Shown here: piece by piece, positions 1 to 5,647 of the stretch
Numbering within the stretch: the stretch's first letter is position 1
Layout: every line of letters starts with the position of its first letter
Source of the DNA: Bacteroidales bacterium
GTDB taxonomy: Bacteria; Bacteroidota; Bacteroidia; Bacteroidales; WCHB1-69
Reading direction: 5' to 3'
Assembly: GCA_012838875.1 (NCBI GenBank)
Contig: DUOL01000230.1
Span: forward strand, 1-5,647
Length of the DNA stretch: 5,647 nt
The notes under the pieces: model-generated
The model's database searches: none
Told to the model about the DNA's origin: nothing
Seen by the model: the letters and a program-made list of their open reading frames with translations, nothing else
Made by a program: the position numbers and the translations under genes

Positions 1-51
1 GACGCGGCGGCAAAAAAGCGAGCTTGTAAGCTCTTTTTGCCGCTTTGCGTC
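1..51. repeat. Strong GC/A-T hairpin at left edge
   Basis: The sequence can fold into a long imperfect stem. GACGC (1-5) pairs with GCGTC (47-51). GCGGCAAAAA (7-16) pairs with TTTTTGCCGC (34-43). GAGCTT (20-25) pairs with AAGCTC (28-33) around a very short loop. It directly precedes the palindromic repeat half at 66-120 and may be the other arm of the same element or a neighbouring one. The T-run lies inside the stem, so it is not a textbook Rho-independent terminator. The window edge hides whether it extends to the left. Confidence 0.6.
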
Positions 52-65
52 CCCACGGCTCCCGC

Positions 66-120
66 CCGCGGACTTGGAACCGAAGACCGACCCGTGAGCG
101 ACAGCGAACGGGGCACGCCC
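66..120 (-). repeat. Palindromic intergenic repeat, copy 1 (half or variant)
   Basis: The reverse complement of this 55-bp stretch matches 1811-1865 at 54 of 55 positions; the one difference corresponds to position 1830. It ends in GGGCACGCCC (111-120), the same 10-bp terminal sequence as copy 2. The left arm seen in copy 2 is not recognisable here. Positions 52-65 and the hairpin at 1-51 take its place, so this is either a truncated copy or a variant with a different arm. It abuts the decayed coding DNA that starts at about 121, as if the repeat had inserted into or replaced the start of a gene. No transposase is visible. Confidence 0.75.
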
Positions 121-121
121 T

Positions 122-499
122 AATAAAAATTATAGAGAAATCTATTCTCGTAATGATGTTTTGAACTCGTCTTTTGATAACGAAGAAAATGAAAAACATA
201 AACTTTTGTCCATGCGTGACTACCTAAAGAAGTAATGGAAGAGGATTTTAAAAACCTCTACGGGAAAAAATATTGGATAATTATGTGAAAATATTAGAAA
301 GCAATATGGGAATGTTGTATATTTGTTGCTTGAAATTGTTAAACTACTAACGGCGATTTGTGATAAGATGAAGGTGGTTATTGAAATAGGCGAATTGGGC
401 ATAATTAGCGGGGTGCGAAATGGGGAAGAAGTTAGTAATCAAATGAAGAAGTCGATAGAGCAAATTAAAAGTTACTTTAACGGAGAAATTACAGAATAA
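122..499 (+). pseudogene. Possible decayed coding region, unknown function
   Basis: The stretch 121-535 has no intact gene, but it holds consecutive short plus-strand open stretches of protein-like composition. The first runs from 122 (open back to 98, inside the repeat) to a stop at 233-235 and includes the residues KHKLLSMRDYLKK. A second starts with an ATG at 235, overlapping that stop, and ends at 286-288. A third is open in the first frame from 281 to the stop at 497-499. Its first in-frame ATG is at 368, which would give a 43-residue peptide ending KSYFNGEITE. The simplest reading is one gene broken by two frame changes and cut at its 5' end by the repeat. A genuine small protein at 368-499 is also possible. 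No family is recognised. Positions 500-535 are an A/T-rich leader for the next gene. Confidence 0.3.
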
Positions 500-535
500 A
501 AACCTATATAAGTTAAATTTAAAAATATAAATAAA

Positions 536-1099
536 ATGACAGAATTATTAGAACAATATCCTTTCCTTTTGCCCTTGATGATTTTCTTCGGGCGTATTTG
601 TGACGTTACCTTGGGGACGCTTAGAATTATCTTTGTTTCCAAAGGCAGAAGAACGATAGCTCCGATTATCGGTTTCTTTGAGGTGTTTATTTGGATTGTG
701 ATTATTTCGCAGATTTTAGCACGAGCTAATGATTTAGTATCTTACCTTTCGTACGCAGCGGGCTATGCAACAGGCACTTATGCAGGCATGCTCATAGAGA
801 GCAAATTGGCTTTTGGGGTGTTGCTCTATCGAGTTTACACCCGAGAGAGTGGTCGCGGATTGGTAACGAGGCTTAGTGAAAACGGATTCGGGGCGACTTT
901 GGTGCATGCCGAAGGGTCGGTGGATAAAGTAGATGTGATAGAGACGATAGTGTCACGCCAGAAGATGAAAAATGTAGAGTCGCTAATCAACGATTTTGAC
1001 GAGCATGCCTTTTACGTAACCGAAGATGTCCGCACGGCTCAAAACGGCATCTTCCCAAAAACCGCCAACATCTTCCAAAGATGGAGACCGGGGAAATAA
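536..1099 (+). CDS. UPF0316 / DUF2179 family membrane protein
   Basis: This 187-residue protein matches the UPF0316 layout: a hydrophobic N-terminal half and a soluble DUF2179-like C-terminal half. Three membrane segments are likely, at about residues 10-34, 43-62 and 68-98. The first carries the characteristic polar residues GRICDVTLGTLR (19-30), followed by a basic turn KGRR (36-39). The soluble part, about 100-170, has the family pattern of a small alpha/beta domain, including GFGAT (117-121), a helix with SRQKMKNVESLI (140-151) and DEHAFYVTEDV (155-165). Length is about normal for the family. The biochemical role of this family is not established; it is predicted to be an inner-membrane protein with a cytoplasmic C-terminal domain. 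The ATG at 536 is preceded by A-rich sequence without a Shine-Dalgarno motif, normal for Bacteroidota. No clear terminator follows. The next gene lies 158 bp downstream on the same strand, too far to assume an operon. Confidence 0.85.
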   Translation: MTELLEQYPFLLPLMIFFGRICDVTLGTLRIIFVSKGRRTIAPIIGFFEVFIWIVIISQILARANDLVSYLSYAAGYATGTYAGMLIESKLAFGVLLYRVYTRESGRGLVTRLSENGFGATLVHAEGSVDKVDVIETIVSRQKMKNVESLINDFDEHAFYVTEDVRTAQNGIFPKTANIFQRWRPGK

Positions 1100-1257
1100 A
1101 AATATATCTGAACAATTTCTTGTTAGACTTTTATTAACTTTACAATTAGTGTTCTAAAAAATTAAACAAAAATTCAATTCTGAAAGTTATAAAGGCGGGT
1201 AACCGTTGTTTTCTACTTTGATTGTGGTAAAGCTCAACAAATACAACTTCTATAAAA

Positions 1258-1773
1258 ATGAAACAAATCATACTAATTTTAATTTTGGGATTCATCGCTT
1301 ACGGATTGTTTTTCTATTTTAAACCGTCGAAACCGCTTGATGAATCTGTAATAATTGATAAAATCGTAGTAACCAAACATAAACGCACCCTTGCCTTGAT
1401 TTCAAATAATGAGATTGTAAAAACGTATAAGATTTCGTTAGGGAAAGTTCCAAAAGGAGCTAAAGAGTTTGAAGGAGATAAAAAAACGCCCGAAGGATTA
1501 TATATCATCAATGATAAAAATCCGAACAGTAAATGCCATAAGAATTTAGGGATTTCGTACCCAAACGAACAAGATATTGAGCATGCAAAAAAAATGGGAA
1601 AAAGTCCTGGCGGATTGATAAAGATTCACGGAATGCTAAACGGATATGGATGGCTTGGTAGATTTCATTTATTCCGTGATTGGACTGCAGGCTGTATCGC
1701 AGTAACGGACAAAGAGATGGATGAACTTTACGAAAATGTAAAAATTGGCACACCGATAGAAATTAAACCGTAG
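1258..1773 (+). CDS. L,D-transpeptidase family (YkuD-fold) protein, membrane-anchored
   Basis: This 171-residue protein has an N-terminal hydrophobic segment (residues about 3-21, after MKQ) with no obvious cleavage site or lipobox cysteine, so it is probably a membrane anchor facing the periplasm. The rest is a YkuD domain. A beta-strand region covers 34-62, with GDKKTPEGLY at 73-82 and the catalytic histidine in KIHG (H124). The catalytic cysteine lies in DWTAGCIAV (C146), followed by the conserved KEMDEL helix and the closing GTPIEI strand. Enzymes of this fold form or cut bonds at diaminopimelate in peptidoglycan side chains through the cysteine. The W-T-x-G-C-I-A-V variant is, as I recall, typical of the subgroup that includes E. 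coli YafK/DpaA, so hydrolysis rather than cross-linking is possible; this is inference. The ATG at 1258 follows TATAAAA and no Shine-Dalgarno motif is present. Positions 1100-1257 hold no gene and no convincing promoter. Confidence 0.88.
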   Translation: MKQIILILILGFIAYGLFFYFKPSKPLDESVIIDKIVVTKHKRTLALISNNEIVKTYKISLGKVPKGAKEFEGDKKTPEGLYIINDKNPNSKCHKNLGISYPNEQDIEHAKKMGKSPGGLIKIHGMLNGYGWLGRFHLFRDWTAGCIAVTDKEMDELYENVKIGTPIEIKP

Positions 1774-1810
1774 ATAGAATTCTTCTAAAATTGTAAAATA
1801 TGATTTATCA

Positions 1811-1892
1811 GGGCGTGCCCCGTTCGCTGCCGCTCACGGGTCGGTCTTCGGTTCCAAGTCCGCGGTCGCAAGCGTAGCGAGGGGGCACGCCC
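1811..1892 (+). repeat. Palindromic intergenic repeat, copy 2 (complete, 82 bp)
   Basis: This GC-rich unit is bounded by perfect 10-bp terminal inverted repeats, GGGCGTGCCC (1811-1820) and GGGCACGCCC (1883-1892). Internal stems include CCCGT (1819-1823) with ACGGG (1836-1840), and TCGC (1866-1869) with GCGA (1877-1880). Its first 55 bp match copy 1 (66-120) in inverted orientation at 54 of 55 positions. It stands out from A/T-rich flanks and sits between convergent genes, 37 bp after the plus-strand stop at 1773 and 56 bp before the minus-strand stop at 1949. It could act as a bidirectional transcription terminator. Its size and termini suit a non-autonomous palindromic repeat or MITE-like element moved by an enzyme encoded elsewhere. 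No target-site duplication is evident. Confidence 0.85.
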
Positions 1893-1948
1893 AGATTAAA
1901 ATTAAAATTATTTTTATCACCTAAAAGATAGATGTCAAGAATCAGCTA

Positions 1949-3637
1949 TTAATAATCCTTGACGCAACGGAGACTAAAAGCACTTCTCGCATCCTCACCT
2001 GTCCCATAGTAAATGCCCGTTTCACTATATGACATACCTCTATATTTCCCTGAACTGCTTGTCCAAAAACGGGCTGCCGAATTTTGGGAGACATTAGGAT
2101 AATAGTAGTGCGTATGCCAACTAGTATTATTATATACACACGTGTAGGAATAGCCGGTTTGAGAATCAGTATTAAAATAAGAATTACCATAAGAATTATA
2201 ATACACATAGCCTGCCGGAATCAATGAAAAGTCGGTAGTATTAAAACCGGTAGTATCAGTAGTCCAATAACCGGGAGTAAATGAGTTATTGGTATAAGTT
2301 GACCATATTTCCGGTTTTGAGAGAGCTTTTGCCATAGTTCCTCGCCAGCCCGTATTGGAGCAATTGACATCAATACCTGGGTTTAGCGTATTTTCCAGTT
2401 CACACCACTCGGTACTACTTGGTACATGCCAACCGTAAGGACAAATTCCTAAAATGCCGCTAGGATTATTATCACTGGAACCCGCTCCTTTCATAACGGC
2501 ATTCCAAGTGTAAAGCAGACCACGCGTTTCCTTTGTTACAGAATCGTTTCCTGAAAAGTAGTAACAAGATGAGTTGTTTTGAGTATGCGTATTCTGTCCG
2601 GAGGGATTTTGTGCCGTATTAACAGGTATCGGCACCACATTCCCATCGGCATATCTAGTCGTTCTTAAATTTTCTTTGAGCCAACATTGCCGCCCAATAT
2701 AGACGGTATTATAGACATTTCCATCAATATCCGAGACTGTTCCACAGTGCGTAGGCGTAGTAATAGTTAAAACATTCCCGTAGGAAGTCCCTACGCTGTT
2801 CGTAGCGTACGCTCGAACATAGTACAGCGTAGCCGATTTTAAACCGGAAATAAGGCTTATGAAACTGCCCACGCTTGAACCGTCCGTAGTATGATTATTT
2901 CCAATAGAGGGAAAGGGATTCGAAGAACTCCAACAAACGCCACTTGAGATAATGCCTGTTGTTCCAGGGTCCGTAATTGTAGCTAATACATTGAGCGTGA
3001 AGCCGGTAACATTAAAAATGGAATCCGTAACAATAGTAGGAGGAGTATTTTGATTAAAAATGGTAGAATACCATTGAGGTACTCCATTAGGATTGAGCGT
3101 TAAGACCTGACCTGCACTTCCAACAGGAACGATATGCCACGAACTGTCGGTAGCATCCCAATATAATAAATCGCCGGTGAAAGAACCATCGGGCGGACGG
3201 TTGATTAACCGATTATAATCGGCAGAACCGCTAAAAAATGCATACGGAACGGTTACCAATTGTTGTCCGCCATCTATGGTGTATTGTGTCCCACCACTTA
3301 GGTCAAATTCACTTTTAATATAGTAGTCGTTATTACTCCACTCAATGTCCTCCATTCGACTCCCCGGATTCGGTACACCATCGCCGACAGAAAGTGTAAG
3401 TAAGCCGTTATGATTGGTCGTTGCCAAATGGCGCTCAATATAGACGGGCGTCCCATTTAATGACGACTTAACAATACTAATTCGCACACCAATTTGCTGA
3501 TTAACCACTAAATTATTCTGAGCGTCTCGAACAACGACTTGATAGGTCATTTTTTGCGGTGGCTGCGCCTGACTAAAATTGGTAAAAAATAATCCTACCA
3601 ATAAAAGCAACCCTAAATTTAAAACACGTTTTATCAT
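1949..3637 (-). CDS. Secreted FISUMP-domain protein (562 aa), distal array member
   Basis: The protein opens with a signal peptide (residues 1-24, cleavage probably after SQA before QPPQ) with no lipobox cysteine. Next come the Bacteroidota surface-protein module starting QPPQKMTYQVVVRDAQ (25 to about 145) and a linker with GDLLYWD (155-161) and GSAGQVLTL. A fibronectin-III-like domain follows at about 200-296 (GVCWSSSNPFPSIG, then YYVRAYATNSVGTSYG). The FISUMP domain covers about 298-562, with the hallmarks DIDGNVYNTVYIGRQCWLKENL, split here by position at 303-324, GICPYGWHVPSSTEW (397-411) and the closing SLRCVKDY. Cysteines 298, 318, 399, 412, 426 and 558 have counterparts in the neighbouring paralog. 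It carries an extra Tyr/Asn/Ser-rich stretch at about 478-520. No type IX secretion C-terminal domain is seen. It is probably the last gene of a leftward unit, with 40 nt separating it from the upstream paralog. FISUMP function is not established; a binding or surface role is inference. Confidence 0.9.
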   Translation of the reverse strand: MIKRVLNLGLLLLVGLFFTNFSQAQPPQKMTYQVVVRDAQNNLVVNQQIGVRISIVKSSLNGTPVYIERHLATTNHNGLLTLSVGDGVPNPGSRMEDIEWSNNDYYIKSEFDLSGGTQYTIDGGQQLVTVPYAFFSGSADYNRLINRPPDGSFTGDLLYWDATDSSWHIVPVGSAGQVLTLNPNGVPQWYSTIFNQNTPPTIVTDSIFNVTGFTLNVLATITDPGTTGIISSGVCWSSSNPFPSIGNNHTTDGSSVGSFISLISGLKSATLYYVRAYATNSVGTSYGNVLTITTPTHCGTVSDIDGNVYNTVYIGRQCWLKENLRTTRYADGNVVPIPVNTAQNPSGQNTHTQNNSSCYYFSGNDSVTKETRGLLYTWNAVMKGAGSSDNNPSGILGICPYGWHVPSSTEWCELENTLNPGIDVNCSNTGWRGTMAKALSKPEIWSTYTNNSFTPGYWTTDTTGFNTTDFSLIPAGYVYYNSYGNSYFNTDSQTGYSYTCVYNNTSWHTHYYYPNVSQNSAARFWTSSSGKYRGMSYSETGIYYGTGEDARSAFSLRCVKDY

Positions 3638-3677
3638 AATATTATATTTCTAAGTTTCTATATTAAACTTCAAATTT

Positions 3678-5267
3678 TTAATTCTTCACACAACGAACAC
3701 TTAATGCATAGACATTACCACGTGTAGAATGCCCCACCCCGGACTCATTGTAACCAAAATAACGAAAACGGATACCGGAAGTAGATGTCCAAAAATGGGC
3801 TTCTTTATTAAGATTATAAAAATAGGGAGATGAATAATAGTAATATCCGCCGGGTAAGGCTGAAAAGCCGCTGGTATTAAAGCCTGTAGTATCTGTCTGC
3901 CAATAACCCGGAGCAAACATATTAGCGGGATACGATGTCCACTCCTGCGGTTTCGTTAATTTCTTTGCCATTGAGCCGCGATATCCTGTGGAGCTACAAG
4001 TAACATCAATACCGGGTTCAATATAATTTTCCAATTCGCACCATTCGCTATTGCTCGGCACGTGCCATCCTGAAGGACAAATTCCTTGTATACCGCTCGG
4101 ATTATTATCACTGGACCCGGCGCCATTCATCACCGCAGCCCAAGTGTATAGAAGTCCGAATTTATTCACATTATCGTCTGAATTGCCATATCTAAAATAG
4201 TATTTATCGTTATAATCTCCCATATACCCTTGAGAAATTGCTGCTCCGTTGGAGTAGTGTTTAGTTTTCAGGTTCTCTTGCATCCAGCATTGAGCGCCAA
4301 TATAGACGGTATTGTAAATATTGCCGTCATAATCCACTACATTACCACAATGAGTGGGTGTTGTAAAACTAATCGGAGCGCCGTACGCCGTACCGCCGGC
4401 ATTAGTAGCGTACGCCCGCGCATAAAAGGTTGCTCCCGAAGTTAAATTTGTGGCAATGCTAACAAAAGTTCCAATGCTTGTACCATCCGTTGTGTGCGAA
4501 TTGCCTATTGAAGGGAACGGTGTCTGACTCCAACAAATGCCGCTTGCAATAATTCCTGTACTGCCGGCGTCCAAAATCGTAGCACGAACATAGGCTGTTC
4601 GTCCCGTTATATCATAAACGCTATCGGTTCTAATACTGGGCATCGTGCCTAAGTTTCCGCCGGGAGTTGTCCACGTAGGAATTTGGTTGTTACCCATAGT
4701 TAAAAATTGTCCTTCCGAGCCTGCCGGGATAATCGTCCAGTCGCTGCCGTCCCAATAAAGAATGTCTCCCGGGTTATTTCCTTCGGGTCGGTTGGTTAAA
4801 TGATAATAGTCGGCACTATCGGCATACGCCGCTTCTGCTGCAAAAAATGCATACGGTACGCTCATCAATTGCTGAACTCCTAAAATCGTATAGTTCGTAC
4901 CTCCTGTGATGTCAATATCCGTTTGAAGAAAAAAATCACTCTGCGACCACGGAATATCGGAAAAAGGAGTTGTTAATTGAGGCACGCCCGCGCCAATTTC
5001 TATGGTCATCAACCCATTGCTATTGGTTGTTGTAGTATGCGTTTCAATAAAAATGATAGGACCAGTTGCACTATACTGCCGAATGCTCACTTTAACACCC
5101 ACTGCTTGATTAACGACTAAACTATTCTGTGCGTTACGAACAACCGCCTGATAGCTCATTTTTTGCGGTGGTTGCGCATAAATATCATTTCTACTTAAAA
5201 ATAAAATTGAAATAATAAAAAGTAAATAATAAAAATATTTTGGCATATCTTTTAAATTAAAATGCAT
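3678..5267 (-). CDS. Secreted FISUMP-domain protein (529 aa), middle array member
   Basis: This has the same architecture as its downstream neighbour: a signal peptide ending at about A31 (IYA before QPPQ), the QPPQKMSYQAVVRNAQ module (32 to about 155), a linker with GDILYWDGSDW (167-177), a fibronectin-III-like domain (about 208-305; GICWSQTPFPSIG, FYARAYATNAGGTAYG) and FISUMP (307-529; YIGAQCWMQENL, GICPSGWHVPSNSEW, closing SVRCVKN). The start is ambiguous. M1 (5267-5265) lies 6 nt after the upstream paralog's stop, suggesting translational coupling. M8 (5246-5244) gives a tidier signal peptide (MPKYFYYLLFII) and is preceded by A-rich sequence. The mature protein is the same either way. Cysteines 307, 327, 397, 410, 424 and 526 align with the other paralog. 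The FISUMP domain is shorter because the Tyr-rich stretch near 474-488 is brief. No lipobox or type IX sorting domain is visible. The ligand is unknown. Confidence 0.9.
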   Translation of the reverse strand: MHFNLKDMPKYFYYLLFIISILFLSRNDIYAQPPQKMSYQAVVRNAQNSLVVNQAVGVKVSIRQYSATGPIIFIETHTTTTNSNGLMTIEIGAGVPQLTTPFSDIPWSQSDFFLQTDIDITGGTNYTILGVQQLMSVPYAFFAAEAAYADSADYYHLTNRPEGNNPGDILYWDGSDWTIIPAGSEGQFLTMGNNQIPTWTTPGGNLGTMPSIRTDSVYDITGRTAYVRATILDAGSTGIIASGICWSQTPFPSIGNSHTTDGTSIGTFVSIATNLTSGATFYARAYATNAGGTAYGAPISFTTPTHCGNVVDYDGNIYNTVYIGAQCWMQENLKTKHYSNGAAISQGYMGDYNDKYYFRYGNSDDNVNKFGLLYTWAAVMNGAGSSDNNPSGIQGICPSGWHVPSNSEWCELENYIEPGIDVTCSSTGYRGSMAKKLTKPQEWTSYPANMFAPGYWQTDTTGFNTSGFSALPGGYYYYSSPYFYNLNKEAHFWTSTSGIRFRYFGYNESGVGHSTRGNVYALSVRCVKN

Positions 5268-5273
5268 AATTGA

Positions 5274-5647
5274 TTACTCATTTTTAATACAGCGAACACT
5301 ATGAGCATAAAAATAGTTAGTTGAATAGTTGTAACTTCTATAATCAGAATTAACTCCGGAGCTACTGTAGACAAGCGACCGAAATCTCGGATAATAAGTA
5401 TCATTATTATAAACGGAACATGTCCACCAATATCCTGAACTCTTAAGCGCACTATAACTATAAGTATACGGAGAGGGACTTGTATAACTGCTATAATAGC
5501 CTGAGGGTATAGCAGAAAAACCGCTACTGTTAAATCCGGTTGTATCCGTATGGTAGTAGCCAGGTGCTAAAAAATTGGTTCCATCTGCATACCAATGTTG
5601 GGGCAGCGCCAATTTTTTCGCCATGGAGCCTCTATAGCCACTTGTGC
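5274..5647 (-). CDS. FISUMP-domain protein, C-terminal fragment (cut by window edge)
   Basis: The frame is open to the window's right edge, so only the last 123 residues are visible. The fragment begins TSGYRGSMAKKL, which aligns with STGYRGSMAKKL of the middle array member, so it is the last third of a FISUMP domain and not a separate small gene starting at the internal ATG (5624). Further conserved markers are FLAPGYYHTDTTGFNSSGF and the closing HSVRCIKNE. Between them lies a long Tyr/Ser/Thr-rich segment (GYYSSYTSPSPYTYSYSAL) and a YWWTCSVYNN stretch with a cysteine; the 562-residue paralog has a similar TCVYNN, while the 529-residue one lacks it. The stop at 5274-5276 is 6 nt before the next paralog's first ATG, so these genes are very likely co-transcribed. 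The N-terminal domains should lie beyond the window. Confidence 0.88.
   Translation of the reverse strand, partial: TSGYRGSMAKKLALPQHWYADGTNFLAPGYYHTDTTGFNSSGFSAIPSGYYSSYTSPSPYTYSYSALKSSGYWWTCSVYNNDTYYPRFRSLVYSSSGVNSDYRSYNYSTNYFYAHSVRCIKNE

Noticed and set aside
1..120. Structured RNA gene or tRNA
   Set aside because: The hairpins fit the palindromic repeat; no cloverleaf, anticodon arm or known RNA motif is present.
220..402. 60-residue minus-strand open frame
   Set aside because: It opposes the open plus-strand fragments, has a low-complexity Phe/Ile/Ser composition, and shows no recognisable motif.
514..521. TAAATTTA as a Bacteroidota -7 promoter element (TAnnTTTG) for the UPF0316 gene
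   Set aside because: The last base is wrong, no convincing -33 TTTG is correctly spaced, and it leaves almost no leader.
1135..1220. TAACTTTA (1135-1142) and TACTTTG (1214-1220) as promoters for the L,D-transpeptidase gene
   Set aside because: Each misses the TAnnTTTG consensus by a base and lacks a clear upstream partner; such matches are common in A/T-rich DNA.
1932..1964. GTCAAG/CTTGAC inverted repeat at the end of the 562-aa gene as a terminator
   Set aside because: The arms are only 6 bp with a long loop, one arm lies in coding sequence, and no T-run follows.
1942..2208. Alternate-frame minus-strand open frame over the end of the 562-aa gene
   Set aside because: It is a shadow of the FISUMP reading frame, which is supported by conserved motifs to its stop.
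4230..4445. 71-residue plus-strand open frame inside the FISUMP gene
   Set aside because: It lies wholly antisense to a well-supported coding region and has no domain features.
1949..5267. Type IX secretion cargo
   Set aside because: Both complete proteins end directly at the FISUMP closing motif, with no C-terminal sorting domain visible.
5252..5452. Alternate-frame minus-strand open frame at the array junction
   Set aside because: It overlaps the clear FISUMP C-terminus in a different frame and has no homologous motif.
1949..5647. Diversity-generating retroelement target
   Set aside because: Tyr/Asn-rich variable segments suggested it, but no reverse transcriptase, template repeat or adenine-biased near-copy is present in the window.

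Overview
The window looks like a low-GC chromosomal region from a member of the Bacteroidota. Four things point that way: start sites preceded by A-rich sequence with no Shine-Dalgarno motif, tandem secreted FISUMP-domain (Fibrobacter succinogenes major paralogous domain) proteins, an N-terminal module (QPPQKMxYQxVVRxAQ) typical of Bacteroidota surface proteins, and GC-rich palindromic intergenic repeats. No genus can be named from the sequence alone.

Layout. Positions 1-120 hold GC-rich repeat DNA: a strong hairpin (1-51), then one end of a palindromic repeat (66-120). Positions 121-535 contain no convincing intact gene, only short open stretches in changing frames that look like decayed coding DNA. 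Two plus-strand genes follow: a UPF0316/DUF2179-type membrane protein (536-1099) and a membrane-anchored L,D-transpeptidase-fold (YkuD) protein (1258-1773). A second copy of the palindromic repeat, in the opposite orientation, lies at 1811-1892, between the convergent gene groups.

The rest of the window (1949-5647) is a minus-strand tandem array of three FISUMP paralogs, read from right to left. They are a 3' fragment cut by the window edge (5274-5647), a complete 529-residue protein (3678-5267) and a complete 562-residue protein (1949-3637). The gaps are 6 and 40 nucleotides, so they probably form one transcription unit. Both complete proteins have a signal peptide, the QPPQKM module, a GD(I/L)LYWD linker, a fibronectin-III-like domain and a C-terminal FISUMP domain. 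They are probably exported to the periplasm, cell surface or medium. Their substrate or partner cannot be read from the sequence.

The plus-strand genes probably act at the envelope (a membrane protein and a peptidoglycan-modifying enzyme), but nothing links them functionally to the FISUMP array. The points most worth a second look are the inverted pair of palindromic repeats around the two plus-strand genes, and the FISUMP paralogs, which share a conserved scaffold but differ strongly in a Tyr/Asn/Ser-rich segment. I found no clearly new defence, mobile or RNA system.
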